The notes under the pieces are model-generated. The model did no database searches. It was not told the origin of the DNA and saw only the letters and a program-made list of their open reading frames with translations. DNA of 64,000 nucleotides, taken from NCBI RefSeq assembly GCF_000172415.1, contig NZ_ABLD01000022.1, forward strand, positions 48,576 to 112,575. The letters run 5' to 3'. Positions 8,060 to 17,561 of this stretch are shown here, one piece after another. The position numbers and the translations under genes are program-made. Source of the stretch: Paraburkholderia graminis C4D1M (lineage in GTDB: Bacteria > Pseudomonadota > Gammaproteobacteria > Burkholderiales > Burkholderiaceae). The first letter of the stretch is position 1; each line of letters begins with the position of its first letter.

Positions 8060-9592
8060 GTGTCAGCGACGCTACGTTTTGACAATATCGGCAAGGTTTT
8101 TCCAGGCGTGCGCGCGCTCGACGGTGTGTCCTTCGACGTCAACGTCGGCCAGGTGCACGGCCTGATGGGCGAGAACGGCGCAGGGAAATCGACCCTGCTC
8201 AAGATACTCGGCGGTGAATATCAGCCCGACTCGGGCCGCGTGATGATCGACGGCAAGGAAGTGCGCTTTACGAGCGCGGCTTCGTCGATCGCGGCCGGCA
8301 TAGCGGTGATTCACCAGGAACTGCAATACGTGCCCGACCTCACGGTCGCGGAAAATCTGCTGCTTGGCCAGTTGCCGAATTCGTTCGGCTGGGTCAAGAA
8401 GCGCGATGCGAAGCGTTTCGTGCGCGAACGTCTCGAGGCAATGGGCGTCGCGCTCGATCCGGACGCGAAGCTGCGCAAGCTCTCCATCGCGCAACGGCAG
8501 ATGGTGGAAATCTGCAAGGCGCTGCTGCGCAACGCGCGCGTGATCGCACTCGACGAACCGACGAGTTCGCTCTCGCATCGCGAGACGGAAGTGCTGTTCA
8601 AGCTGGTGCGCGATCTGCGCGCCGACAACCGCGCAATGATCTACATCTCGCATCGCATGGACGAGATTTACGAGCTGTGCGACGCATGCACGATCTTCCG
8701 CGACGGGCGCAAGGTGGCTTCGCATCCGACGCTCGAAGGCGTGTCGCGCGACACCATCGTCAGCGAAATGGTCGGGCGTGAAATTTCGGACATCTACAAC
8801 TATTCGCCGCGGCCGCTCGGCGAAGTGCGCTTCGCGGCGAAGGCCATTGAAGGTCACGCGCTTTCGCAGCCGACCAGCTTCGAAGTGCGGCGCGGCGAGA
8901 TTGTCGGCTTCTTCGGACTAGTGGGCGCGGGCCGCAGCGAACTGATGCATCTCGTGTACGGCACCGAGCACAAGAAGGGCGGCGAACTGCTGCTCGACGG
9001 CAAGCCGATTCGCGTAAAGAGCGCGGGCGAAGCGATCCGTCACGGCATCGTGCTGTGTCCGGAAGACCGCAAGGAAGAAGGCATTGTCGCGATGGCGACC
9101 GTGTCGGAGAACATCAACATCAGTTGCAGGCGGCATTACTTGCGCGCGGGCATGTTCCTCGACCGCAAGAAAGAGGCCGAAACCGCGGACCGTTTCATCA
9201 AGCTGCTGAAGATCAAGACGCCGAGCCGTCGACAGAAAATCCGCTTCCTGTCGGGCGGCAATCAGCAGAAGGCGATCCTGTCGCGCTGGTTGGCCGAGCC
9301 CGATCTGAAGGTGGTGATTCTCGATGAACCGACGCGCGGCATCGACGTCGGCGCGAAGCACGAGATCTATAACGTGATCTATCAGCTCGCCGAACGCGGC
9401 TGCGCGATTGTGATGATCTCGTCGGAATTGCCTGAAGTGCTGGGTGTATCGGACCGCATCGTCGTGATGCGCCAGGGCCGCATTTCCGGCGAGCTCGCGC
9501 GCAACGACGCAACGGAACAAGCGGTGTTGAGCCTCGCGTTGCCGCAAAGCTCGACCGCACTGCCAGCAAGCGCCGCTCAACAGGCGGCCTGA
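8060..9592 (+). CDS. araG: L-arabinose ABC importer, ATP-binding protein
   Basis: AraG is the ATPase with two fused nucleotide-binding domains that drives AraFH. The first domain has the Walker A motif GENGAGKST and LDEPTSSLS. The second has a degenerate loop FGLVGAGRSE, the signature LSGGNQQK and LDEPTRGIDVG, the usual pattern for sugar ABC ATPases. The GTG start at 8060 is preferred because GAGGAGG lies 4 bp upstream; it gives 510 residues, near the E. coli length. An in-frame ATG at 8039 would add seven residues and has no such site. Confidence 0.94.
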   Translation: MSATLRFDNIGKVFPGVRALDGVSFDVNVGQVHGLMGENGAGKSTLLKILGGEYQPDSGRVMIDGKEVRFTSAASSIAAGIAVIHQELQYVPDLTVAENLLLGQLPNSFGWVKKRDAKRFVRERLEAMGVALDPDAKLRKLSIAQRQMVEICKALLRNARVIALDEPTSSLSHRETEVLFKLVRDLRADNRAMIYISHRMDEIYELCDACTIFRDGRKVASHPTLEGVSRDTIVSEMVGREISDIYNYSPRPLGEVRFAAKAIEGHALSQPTSFEVRRGEIVGFFGLVGAGRSELMHLVYGTEHKKGGELLLDGKPIRVKSAGEAIRHGIVLCPEDRKEEGIVAMATVSENINISCRRHYLRAGMFLDRKKEAETADRFIKLLKIKTPSRRQKIRFLSGGNQQKAILSRWLAEPDLKVVILDEPTRGIDVGAKHEIYNVIYQLAERGCAIVMISSELPEVLGVSDRIVVMRQGRISGELARNDATEQAVLSLALPQSSTALPASAAQQAA

Positions 9593-9644
9593 ACATCATT
9601 TGGACGCAAGTCCGCAACCCGTGAGGAACGGGAGGAGTCTTCAA

Positions 9645-10661
9645 ATGCAAGCTAGAGAAAACCTCGCGCAACAGGCCGCCAAGAGCGCCGCCGAAGCGCT
9701 GATTCCGCAGACGAGCGACAAGGCGAAGTGGTGGCAGCAGATCACCGAGTACAGCCTGATCCTGATCTTCGTCGTGATGTTCGTGACGATGTCGCTGACC
9801 GTCGATCACTTCTTCTCGATCGAGAACATGCTCGGCCTCGCGCTGTCCATTTCGCAGATCGGCATGGTCGCGTGCACGATGATGTTCTGCCTCGCGTCGC
9901 GTGACTTCGACCTGTCGATCGGTTCGACGGTCGCGTTCGCCGGCGTGTTGTGCGCGATGGTATTGAACGCCACCGACAACACGTTTATCGCGATCGTCGC
10001 GGCAGTCGCGGCGGGTGCGGTGATCGGTTTCGTCAACGGCGCGGTGATCGCTTATCTGCGCATCAATGCGCTGATTACCACGCTCGCGACGATGGAAATC
10101 GTGCGCGGCCTCGGCTTCATCGTGTCGCATGGTCAGGCGGTCGGTGTGTCGTCGGATACGTTCATCGCGCTCGGCGGTCTCAGCTTTTTCGGCGTCTCGC
10201 TGCCGATCTGGGTCACGCTGCTGTGCTTCATCGTGTTCGGCGTGATGCTCAATCAGACCGTGTATGGACGTAACACGCTTGCCATCGGCGGCAATCCGGA
10301 AGCGTCGCGTCTTGCGGGTATCAACGTCGAACGCACGCGCGTCTACATCTTCCTGATCCAGGGCGCGGTGACCGCGCTCGCCGGTGTGATTCTGGCTTCG
10401 CGGATCACCTCCGGTCAGCCGAACGCCGCGCAAGGCTTCGAGCTGAATGTGATCTCGGCGTGCGTGCTCGGCGGCGTGTCGCTGCTCGGCGGACGCGCGA
10501 CGATTTCGGGCGTCGTGATCGGTGTGCTTATCATGGGCACGGTCGAGAACGTGATGAACCTGATGAACATCGACGCGTTCTATCAGTACCTCGTGCGCGG
10601 CGCGATCCTGCTCGCCGCCGTGCTGCTCGACCAGTTGAAGAACCGCGGATCGCGGGATTAA
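9645..10661 (+). CDS. araH: L-arabinose ABC importer, permease
   Basis: This is the membrane component of the AraFGH importer. The 338-residue protein is strongly hydrophobic, with about eight to ten predicted inner-membrane segments. It contains the conserved permease stretches DLSIGSTVAFAG, RINALITTLATMEIVRG and YGRNTLAIGGNPEASRLAG of the ribose/arabinose permease family. The ATG at 9645 follows the ribosome site GGGAGGAG. The frame also has a TTG further upstream at 9600, which lacks a comparable site. Confidence 0.94.
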   Translation: MQARENLAQQAAKSAAEALIPQTSDKAKWWQQITEYSLILIFVVMFVTMSLTVDHFFSIENMLGLALSISQIGMVACTMMFCLASRDFDLSIGSTVAFAGVLCAMVLNATDNTFIAIVAAVAAGAVIGFVNGAVIAYLRINALITTLATMEIVRGLGFIVSHGQAVGVSSDTFIALGGLSFFGVSLPIWVTLLCFIVFGVMLNQTVYGRNTLAIGGNPEASRLAGINVERTRVYIFLIQGAVTALAGVILASRITSGQPNAAQGFELNVISACVLGGVSLLGGRATISGVVIGVLIMGTVENVMNLMNIDAFYQYLVRGAILLAAVLLDQLKNRGSRD

Positions 10662-10688
10662 TCCACTCGCTCTAAAAGGAATCGAACG

Positions 10689-11489
10689 ATGTCGTCTCCG
10701 GCCAACGCAAACGAGCGCCTCGCGAACAACGTATTCGCGCGCTACCCGAGTCTTGTCGACCGCACGGTGCTGATCACGGGCGGCGCGACCGGCATCGGCG
10801 CATCGTTCGTCGAGCATTTCGCGGCGCAAGGCGCGCGCGTCGCGTTCTTCGATATCGACGCGACGGCGGGCGAAGCGCTCGCCGACGAACTCGGCGACTC
10901 GAAGCACAAGCCGCTGTTCCTGCCGTGCGATCTGACGGACATCGACGCGCTGCAAAAAGCCATCGCCGATGTCAAAGCCGCGCTCGGCCCGATCGAGGTG
11001 CTCCTGAACAACGCGGCGAACGACAAGCGCCACACGATCGGCGAAGTCACGCGCGAGTCTTTCGACGCGGGCATCGCGGTGAATATCCGTCATCAGTTCT
11101 TCGCGGCGCAGGCGGTGATGGAGGACATGAAGGCGGCGCAGAGCGGCTCGATCATCAACCTCGGTTCGATCAGCTGGATGCTGAAGAACGGCGGCTATCC
11201 GGTGTACGTGATGTCGAAATCCGCGGTGCAGGGTTTGACGCGCGGTCTTGCACGCGATCTCGGCCACTTCAACATTCGCGTGAATACGCTGGTGCCGGGC
11301 TGGGTGATGACGGAGAAGCAGAAGCGTCTGTGGCTCGACGACGCGGGACGCCGTTCGATCAAGGAAGGCCAGTGCATCGACGCGGAACTCGAGCCCGCCG
11401 ACCTCGCGCGCATGGCGCTCTTCCTCGCCGCCGACGACAGTCGCATGATCACCGCGCAGGACATCGTCGTGGATGGAGGCTGGGCGTGA
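10689..11489 (+). CDS. SDR-family aldose 1-dehydrogenase (galactose/arabinose-type)
   Basis: This short-chain dehydrogenase of 266 residues has the glycine loop TGGATGIG (near 31), NNAANDK, the catalytic serine in NLGSISW and the YVMSK active-site pair. It resembles bacterial D-galactose 1-dehydrogenases of the SDR type, which form the lactone. The neighbouring SMP-30 lactonase overlaps it by 4 bp and would open that lactone, which supports the assignment. Whether D-galactose, L-arabinose or both are used is inference. Confidence 0.87.
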   Translation: MSSPANANERLANNVFARYPSLVDRTVLITGGATGIGASFVEHFAAQGARVAFFDIDATAGEALADELGDSKHKPLFLPCDLTDIDALQKAIADVKAALGPIEVLLNNAANDKRHTIGEVTRESFDAGIAVNIRHQFFAAQAVMEDMKAAQSGSIINLGSISWMLKNGGYPVYVMSKSAVQGLTRGLARDLGHFNIRVNTLVPGWVMTEKQKRLWLDDAGRRSIKEGQCIDAELEPADLARMALFLAADDSRMITAQDIVVDGGWA

Positions 11490-12406
11490 CGGCGAGCGTG
11501 GACGTGCGTGCTCCTGCGCACGCGCCGCGCGCGGCGCTTCTCGTCGACAGCAAGTGCACGTTGGGCGAGGGCGCGACGTGGTGCGCGACAACCGGCCGCT
11601 TCTACTGGACCGATATCGAAGGCGCACGCCTGTGGCGCTACGATCCGCGCGACGGCCGCAGCATGTCGTGGACGATGCCTGAGCGCCTCGCCACCTTCGC
11701 GCTGTGCGCCGATCCTCATTACCTGCTGCTCGGCCTCGCGTCGCGGCTCGCGTTCTTCGATCTCGCGACCGGCGAGACGCGCCATATCGTCGATGCGGAG
11801 CCTGGTCGGAACACGCGGGTGAACGACGGCCGCTGCGATCGGCAGGGGCGTTTTGTGTTCGGCACGAAAGACGAAGGCTCGCCGTTGCGCGCGATCGGCG
11901 GGTTTTACCGGCTCGATCGTGATTTGACGCTGGAGCGCTTGCCGTTGCCCGCGCCCGCCATTTCGAACAGCATCGCGTTCAGTCCCGACGGCGCGACGAT
12001 GTACTACTGCGATTCGCCGACGCGTGAGATTCGCGCCTGCGACTACCTGGCGGACGGCGGCATCGCCAACGACCGCGTGTTCGCGCGCCTCACCGATGCA
12101 ACCGGCGAGCCGGACGGCTCGACCGTCGATCGCGACGGCGGCTTGTGGAACGCGCAATGGGGCGGCGCGCGCGTCGTGCGCTACGGCGCCGACGGCGTCG
12201 AGACGGAGCGCGTCGACGTGCCCACGGTGCAGCCGAGCTGCGTCGCGCTGGGCGGCGCGCAGTTGGGCACGCTGTACATTACGAGCGCGCGCGTCGGTCT
12301 CGACGCAGCCGCGCTCGCGGGCGACTCGCGCGCCGGCGGCGTGTTTATCGCGACGCCCGCGCGGCGTGGTTTGCCGGAGCCGGTTTTTGCAGGCGCGCCG
12401 GCGTAG
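11486..12406 (+). CDS. SMP-30/gluconolactonase-family sugar lactonase
   Basis: This is a predicted metal-dependent beta-propeller lactonase that hydrolyses the aldonolactone made by the preceding dehydrogenase. Family landmarks are the N-terminal LGEGATW, which supplies the metal-ligand glutamate, FYWTDIEG, the RVNDGRCDRQGRF block, SIAFSPDG near the middle and EPDGSTVDRDGGLW. The GTG start overlaps the dehydrogenase stop, and GGAGG lies about 10 bp upstream. The length of 306 residues is normal. Confidence 0.9.
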   Translation: MTASVDVRAPAHAPRAALLVDSKCTLGEGATWCATTGRFYWTDIEGARLWRYDPRDGRSMSWTMPERLATFALCADPHYLLLGLASRLAFFDLATGETRHIVDAEPGRNTRVNDGRCDRQGRFVFGTKDEGSPLRAIGGFYRLDRDLTLERLPLPAPAISNSIAFSPDGATMYYCDSPTREIRACDYLADGGIANDRVFARLTDATGEPDGSTVDRDGGLWNAQWGGARVVRYGADGVETERVDVPTVQPSCVALGGAQLGTLYITSARVGLDAAALAGDSRAGGVFIATPARRGLPEPVFAGAPA

Positions 12407-12640
12407 GGAAGTGTGACGCCGCGTCGCTTGCGACGGGGCGGTGCAGCGGTGCAGAACCTAGACAGCAGCGGCGAGTCCGATGCAAGGTGTCGATGCCGAT
12501 GTCGCGACATCGCGCATGAACGCCGGCAACGAAGCCGCGCAGCAACCAGAGTTCGGACCAGAGGCGACCGGTTCAAGAAAATCGCCCGACAGCATCCGTC
12601 AGCCATGACGGCAACGTGCAAGCCTCTCGAAGGAGCAGAT

Positions 12641-13720
12641 ATGACTGTTGCGAACCCTGTTTCCGCCTTTTCCCAGAACGCTCAGAACTCACCCGGCGCG
12701 CAGAGCCGGCGCTCGCGGCTCGCGGCCGCGGCCAATCCGGTGCTGGCGGGGCCGAGCACATCGGCAGTGGCAGTCGGTGAGACTTCGGCCGGCGATGTCG
12801 CGTGCGTCACGCTCGCCAATGCGCAGTTGCGGCTCGACGTCGCGCCGACGCTCGGCGGCGGCATCACGCGCTTCGACTGGCGCGACGACGGCGCGCTCAC
12901 GCCGATCTTCCGGCGCTGCCGCCACGTCGCCGCCGACACGCAGCCGAACGAACTCGCCTGTTATCCGCTGCTGCCGTACTCGAACCGTATCGGCGGCGGA
13001 CATTTCAATGTCGCGGGACGGCGCGTCGACGTGGCGCGCAATTGCGCCGACGAGCCTTTCCCGATTCATGGCGACGGCTGGCAGTCCGCGTGGCAAGTCG
13101 CCGATTCGGACCGCGAGTACGTGCGGCTCACGCTCGATCGGCGGGACGGCAAGCCGTACGCGTTTCGTGCGGCGCAGACGTATAAGCTCGACGGGCCGTC
13201 GCTCGTCATCACGCTCGAAATCGAAAACGCGGGCCGCGAGGCTTTGCCGTTCGGCCTCGGCGTGCATCCGTTTTTCGTGCGCGATGCGGACACCGAGTTG
13301 TCGGCGGCGGCGGGCGGTCTGTGGCTCGCCGGCGACGACTGGCTGCCGGTTCGTCACGTACAGGCGCCGCCGGCGTGGCAGTTCGGCGTGGCGTATCCGT
13401 TGCCGGAGACCATCGTCAATCATGCGTTCACGGGCTGGAGCGGGCAGGCGGCTGTGGTCTGGCCGAAGCGCCGGCTGTCGCTGAACATTGCCGCCGACAC
13501 CGATTACTACGTGCTGTACACGCCGCCAGGCGAGGACTTTTTCTGCTTCGAGCCGGTCGATCATCCGATCAACGCGATGAATCTGGCGGGCGGCGCGTGC
13601 GAAAACGGCATGACGCTGCTGGGACGCGGCGAGCGGCTCACGAGGAGCTTCCGGTTTACCGTCGAGCGCACCGGTTTGCGTTCGATGCCGGGCGCGCGCG
13701 GAACGCGGCGCCGGCAGTAG
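12641..13720 (+). CDS. Aldose 1-epimerase family protein
   Basis: This protein would interconvert alpha and beta anomers of the imported sugar, supplying the anomer used by the dehydrogenase. The 359-residue protein has the galactose mutarotase-like fold landmarks: NRIGGGHFNVAGR, FPIHGDGWQSAW with the acid/base His, LGVHPFF and the C-terminal CFEPVDHP. It starts at the ATG after AAGGAGCAGAT. About 230 bp of leader separate it from the lactonase. It closes the sugar cluster. Confidence 0.85.
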   Translation: MTVANPVSAFSQNAQNSPGAQSRRSRLAAAANPVLAGPSTSAVAVGETSAGDVACVTLANAQLRLDVAPTLGGGITRFDWRDDGALTPIFRRCRHVAADTQPNELACYPLLPYSNRIGGGHFNVAGRRVDVARNCADEPFPIHGDGWQSAWQVADSDREYVRLTLDRRDGKPYAFRAAQTYKLDGPSLVITLEIENAGREALPFGLGVHPFFVRDADTELSAAAGGLWLAGDDWLPVRHVQAPPAWQFGVAYPLPETIVNHAFTGWSGQAAVVWPKRRLSLNIAADTDYYVLYTPPGEDFFCFEPVDHPINAMNLAGGACENGMTLLGRGERLTRSFRFTVERTGLRSMPGARGTRRRQ

Positions 13721-13804
13721 GGGCGGGCAACCACCGCCGACCCGCCGCGCCGGGCAGGTAAAATACGCGCCTTCCCCGATTACCGGCTCGCCGCGAGACT
13801 CACC

Positions 13805-14620
13805 ATGTCCAACTTCATCCAGACACTCAACGACGCCTGGCAGCGCACCAACTCGCTGCTGTGCGTCGGCCTCGATCCCGAGCCGAGCAAATTTCCCGGC
13901 GCGCTAGCCGGCCGGCCCGACGCGATCTTCGACTTCTGCCGCGAGATCGTCGACGCGACCGCGCCTTACGCGTCGTCGTTCAAGCCGCAAATCGCCTACT
14001 TCGCGGCGCATCGCGCGGAAGACCAGCTTGAGCAGCTGATCGCGCATATTCACGCGCATCATCCGGGCTTGCCGGTGATTCTGGACGCGAAGCGCGGCGA
14101 CATCGGCAGCACCGCCGAGCAGTACGCGCGCGAAGCGTTCGAGCGCTACCAGGCGGATGCGGTCACGGTCAATCCGTACATGGGTTTCGATTCGATCGAG
14201 CCGTACTTGGAGCACGAAGGCAAGGGCGTGATCGTGCTGTGCCGCACGTCGAATGCAGGCGGTTCGGACCTGCAATTTCTGGAGACGGGCGGGCGTCCGC
14301 TCTATCAGGTCGTCGCGCAACTGGCGGCGGAGAAGTGGAACGCGAGCGGCCAGCTCGGGCTCGTCGTCGGCGCGACTTTTCCGAAGGAAATCGAAGTGGT
14401 GCGCGGGATTGTCGGCGATATGCCGCTCCTGATTCCGGGCATCGGCGCGCAGGGCGGCGACGTTCAGGCGACCGTCGGCGCGGGCCGCACCGCGAACGGC
14501 ACGGGCATGCTGATCAACTCGTCGCGCGCGATCATCTATGCGGGCAAGGGCGAGGACTTTGCGCAGGCGGCGGCGAAGGCGGCGATGGAAACGCGGGAGC
14601 GGATTAACGCGTTTCGGTGA
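13805..14620 (+). CDS. pyrF: Orotidine 5'-phosphate decarboxylase
   Basis: PyrF decarboxylates OMP to UMP, the last step of de novo pyrimidine synthesis. This is the longer type 2 form (271 residues). The catalytic Asp-Lys-Asp array lies in LDAKRGDIGST, and LCVGLDPEPSKFPG marks the N-terminus. PGIGAQGGD and the phosphate-binding TANGTGMLINSSRA follow. A TAAAAT hexamer about 45 bp upstream could be its -10 element. The 166 bp after the stop hold no gene that I can see. Confidence 0.96.
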   Translation: MSNFIQTLNDAWQRTNSLLCVGLDPEPSKFPGALAGRPDAIFDFCREIVDATAPYASSFKPQIAYFAAHRAEDQLEQLIAHIHAHHPGLPVILDAKRGDIGSTAEQYAREAFERYQADAVTVNPYMGFDSIEPYLEHEGKGVIVLCRTSNAGGSDLQFLETGGRPLYQVVAQLAAEKWNASGQLGLVVGATFPKEIEVVRGIVGDMPLLIPGIGAQGGDVQATVGAGRTANGTGMLINSSRAIIYAGKGEDFAQAAAKAAMETRERINAFR

Positions 14621-14786
14621 GGGGTGGTTTGGCGGTTTGGCGGGTGTTTCGGTGGTCGGCTGGTTGGTCGCCTGATTTATCGCTTGCGCTTGCCGCGTGG
14701 GTTTGTCGCTTCCCTAACGGCCCGACGCTAGCCGCTATGGGCGATCGCAATTCACGCCAGCCGCGCCACACAGTAGCCGTTGCGCT

Positions 14787-15317
14787 TCACGCGCCGGCCG
14801 TTGGCCCCAACCGCTCAATAAACGCCGCATGTTGCGGATAGCGCGATTTCAACGCATCGACATCCGCAAGCTCGAACTCGCTGAACTCGAAACCGGGCGC
14901 GACGGTGCAACCAACCAGCGCGAAGCTCGCCGGGTCCGCGCATTCGGCGGCGAACCACAAACCGGCCGGCACCACGGCCTGAAACACCGCGTCGCGGTGA
15001 ATCAGCGCATTACCGAGCTTGTGCGTGACCAGCTTGCCGGCTGCGTCGAGTACGTGAACGTTCAGCGGCTCGCCGGCGTAGAAATGCCAGACTTCATCGG
15101 ATTTGATCCGATGCCAGGCCGAATGCGCGCCGTCGCACAGCAGGTAGTAGATGGCCGTCGATGCCGAGCGCGTCTCCGTCGTTCCGTCCGCCGCGCCGTC
15201 GTTCCGGCTCACGCGCTCCGCCGACCGATAGGTCTCGCTGAAAAATCCGCCTTCCGGATGCGGCTTCAGATCGAAGCGGCGGATCAATTCGTCTCGGGCT
15301 GCATCGGAATCCGGCAT
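14787..15317 (-). CDS. Cupin family protein (DUF985)
   Basis: This is a 176-residue single-domain cupin. It opens with the DUF985 landmarks LIRRFDLKPHPEGGFFSETYR, followed by YYLLCDGAHSAWHRIKSDE, HFYAGEPL, and the second cupin motif around LVGCTVAPGFEFSEFEL. The molecular role of the family is not settled; proposals include sugar or small-ligand binding. It is the last gene of the thiL-pgpA-pncC run and begins 28 bp after pncC. The ATG at 15317 is chosen because the upstream extension is Arg/Cys-rich and lies in pncC. Confidence 0.85.
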   Translation of the reverse strand: MPDSDAARDELIRRFDLKPHPEGGFFSETYRSAERVSRNDGAADGTTETRSASTAIYYLLCDGAHSAWHRIKSDEVWHFYAGEPLNVHVLDAAGKLVTHKLGNALIHRDAVFQAVVPAGLWFAAECADPASFALVGCTVAPGFEFSEFELADVDALKSRYPQHAAFIERLGPTAGA

Positions 15318-15345
15318 TCGTTTCGTCTCCACGCAACTGCAACGG

Positions 15346-15846
15346 TCAATGTTCGCGCTCGTCGAGCAGCGCGAGGACGCCGCGCAGCGCGTGCGCCGCG
15401 GCCTGCACGCGAATCTGCTCGCGGTCGCCCTTGAAAACCTTCGTCTCAACCGATGTATGCAGCCGGTTGCTCCAGCCAAACGACACCATGCCGACCGGCT
15501 TGGTCTCGGTGCCGCCGCCCGGACCGGCGACGCCAGTGATCGACAGCGATACCTGCGCGCGGCTGTTGCGCAGCGCGCCTTCGGCCATCGCGCGCGCCAC
15601 CTGCTCGCTGACCGCGCCGAATTTCTCGATCATGTCGGCGGGCACGCCGATCATTTCGCTTTTCGCCTGATTCGAGTACGTGACGAAGCCGCGCTCGAAC
15701 CAGCCGCTGCTGCCGGAAATGTCGGTGATCGCGGTCGCGACCATGCCGCCCGTGCACGACTCGGCGGTGACGAGCATCAGGCGCTCGTCGCGCAGGCGGT
15801 TGCTCACGCGGATCGCGAGCTGGTGAACGACGGAATCGGTAGGCAT
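15346..15846 (-). CDS. pncC: CinA-family nicotinamide-nucleotide amidohydrolase
   Basis: PncC deamidates NMN to nicotinic acid mononucleotide in pyridine nucleotide salvage. At 166 residues it is the stand-alone C-terminal CinA domain. Landmarks are TAESCTGGMVATAITD, which contains the catalytic serine region, GFVTYSNQAKSEMIGV and SITGVAGPGGGTETKPVG. The ATG at 15846 gives the standard family start. It lies 28 bp downstream of pgpA in the same orientation. Confidence 0.93.
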   Translation of the reverse strand: MPTDSVVHQLAIRVSNRLRDERLMLVTAESCTGGMVATAITDISGSSGWFERGFVTYSNQAKSEMIGVPADMIEKFGAVSEQVARAMAEGALRNSRAQVSLSITGVAGPGGGTETKPVGMVSFGWSNRLHTSVETKVFKGDREQIRVQAAAHALRGVLALLDEREH

Positions 15847-15874
15847 GGCGTCAATCCGGAACGGGGCGCAACGG

Positions 15875-16432
15875 TTAAACGGACATGCGCCAAAGCGCAA
15901 TCACGAGCAGCGTGAAAAACGCGGCGACGAGGTCGTCGAACATGATGCCAAAACCGCCTTTCAGCCGGCGATCAAAGTAGCCGATAGGCGGCGGTTTCAC
16001 CATGTCGAAGAAGCGGAACAGCACGAACGCCCAGAACTGCCCGGTCAGCGTGACGGGCGTAACCATCAGCAGAACCAGCCAGAACGCGACGATTTCGTCC
16101 CATACGACCGGCGACGGGTCGTCGGTGCCGAGCCTCTTCGCGGTAAAACCGCAAATCGCAATGCCGCCGACAAAGCCGACGCCGATCAGCACACCCCATT
16201 CGATTACCGTCAGATAGCGGCTGAAGACGGCAAAAGACGCCCACGCGAACAGCGTGCCGATCGTCCCAGGCGCGAACGGCGACAAGCCGCTGCCGAAACC
16301 GAGCGACAGAATATGCAGCGGATGCGACAACATGAAGCGCGCGGTCGCGCGGCGCGGCTGCGGGCGTTGCGGCTTGGGAGGCTGGCCGCCGACGAACTCG
16401 TCGGCGGGCCGAAGCGGAGGATCAGTCTGCAT
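15875..16432 (-). CDS. pgpA: Phosphatidylglycerophosphatase A
   Basis: PgpA dephosphorylates phosphatidylglycerol phosphate to phosphatidylglycerol in the inner membrane. The protein has 185 residues with several hydrophobic segments. Family motifs are GFGSGLSPFAPGTIGTL near residue 45, DDPSPVVWDEIVAFW, and FRFFDMVKPPPIGYFDR with the C-terminal FGIMFDDLVA. It overlaps the 3' end of thiL by 11 bp, which indicates translational coupling. Confidence 0.95.
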   Translation of the reverse strand: MQTDPPLRPADEFVGGQPPKPQRPQPRRATARFMLSHPLHILSLGFGSGLSPFAPGTIGTLFAWASFAVFSRYLTVIEWGVLIGVGFVGGIAICGFTAKRLGTDDPSPVVWDEIVAFWLVLLMVTPVTLTGQFWAFVLFRFFDMVKPPPIGYFDRRLKGGFGIMFDDLVAAFFTLLVIALWRMSV

Positions 16433-17420
16433 GAAAGTGGTCGAAGCCTTGCAACGTCAGGGTGAGCGGCGCGCCGGCGGCGTCGCGCCAGTCGATCGCG
16501 GGGCGATCCGCCGCCGATTGAAGAGCGCTTATTGTACCGATGCGGGTGACCGGCACGCCCGCCTTATGCCCGGCGTTTTCCACCGCGACGCGCGCGGCGG
16601 GCGGCGCGGTGAAGCAGAGTTCGTAGTCGTCGCCGCCTGCGAGCGTGCAGCGCCGCTGCGTATCCAGCGGTAGCTTGCGCAGCGCGGCCGAACGCGGGAC
16701 GGCGTCGGCGTCGACGGTGGCGCGCAGCTTCGAGCGATCCAGAATGTGCTTGAGGTCGCCCGCGAGTCCGTCCGATACGTCCAACGCGGCGCGCGCGACG
16801 CCGCGCAGTGCTAGACCCAGCGCGATGCGCGGCTCCGGGCGTTCGAGCGCGCGGCGGAAGCTTGCGGCGTCGGCCGCATCCGCCTGCCACTCGCCGCGCT
16901 GGATGCCGAGTCCGGCGCGCGCATCGCCGAGCGTGCCGGACACCCAGATGTCGTCGCCGGCTTGTGCGGCGTCGCGTCGCAGGGCCGCTTGCGGCGGCAC
17001 GCTGCCGAACACGGTGATGCACAGGTTCAGCGGCCCGCCGGTCGTATCTCCGCCGATCAGCGCGCAACCGTGCCGTTCCGCGAGCGCGAACAGGCCCTCG
17101 CTGAACGCGGCGAGCCACGCCTCGTCGGCTTTCGGCAGCGAGAAGGCGAGCGTGAACGCCTGCGGTTGGGCACCCATCGCGGCAAGGTCCGACAGATTCA
17201 CGGCGAGGGCCTTGTGGCCGAGCGCCTCGGGATCGACATCGGCGAAGAAATGGCGGCCTTCCACCAGCATGTCCGTCGATATCGCCAGCATTTCGCCGGC
17301 GCGCGGCGCGAGCAGCGCGCAGTCGTCGCCGATGCCGAGCGAGCCGTCCGCGGCAACCGACGGCTGGCCCGCCGCGCGGCGGGCAAAGAAACGTTCGATC
17401 AGCGAAAACTCTGAGAGCAT
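16422..17420 (-). CDS. thiL: Thiamine-monophosphate kinase
   Basis: ThiL phosphorylates thiamine monophosphate to the cofactor thiamine diphosphate. The 332-residue protein carries the AIR synthase-like fold motifs GIGDDCALL, STDMLVEGRHF, GHKALAVNLSDLAAMGA and LDVSDGLAGDLKHI. The ATG at 17420 is the family-typical start (MLSEFSLIERFF). An in-frame GTG at 17444 is possible, and neither has a strong ribosome site. It is divergent from maeB, with about 140 bp between the starts. Confidence 0.95.
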   Translation of the reverse strand: MLSEFSLIERFFARRAAGQPSVAADGSLGIGDDCALLAPRAGEMLAISTDMLVEGRHFFADVDPEALGHKALAVNLSDLAAMGAQPQAFTLAFSLPKADEAWLAAFSEGLFALAERHGCALIGGDTTGGPLNLCITVFGSVPPQAALRRDAAQAGDDIWVSGTLGDARAGLGIQRGEWQADAADAASFRRALERPEPRIALGLALRGVARAALDVSDGLAGDLKHILDRSKLRATVDADAVPRSAALRKLPLDTQRRCTLAGGDDYELCFTAPPAARVAVENAGHKAGVPVTRIGTISALQSAADRPAIDWRDAAGAPLTLTLQGFDHFHAD

Positions 17421-17561
17421 TGTGAGGAAAAGTGCAGGCACCACTGGCTTTCGCTACCTTTCGGTCGCGGCAGTTGTACCCGTATTGAAGGAATTGGGCC
17501 GGCAATTGGGGCTACAATGCCGTCGAACATCTATTCTAATCCGCACTTCGAAGCCCGCCTT

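Noticed and set aside
9213..11627. An 804-codon open frame opposite araG/araH/SDR
   Set aside because: It crosses three well-supported genes on the other strand and has a shadow composition (Arg/His/Asp-rich).
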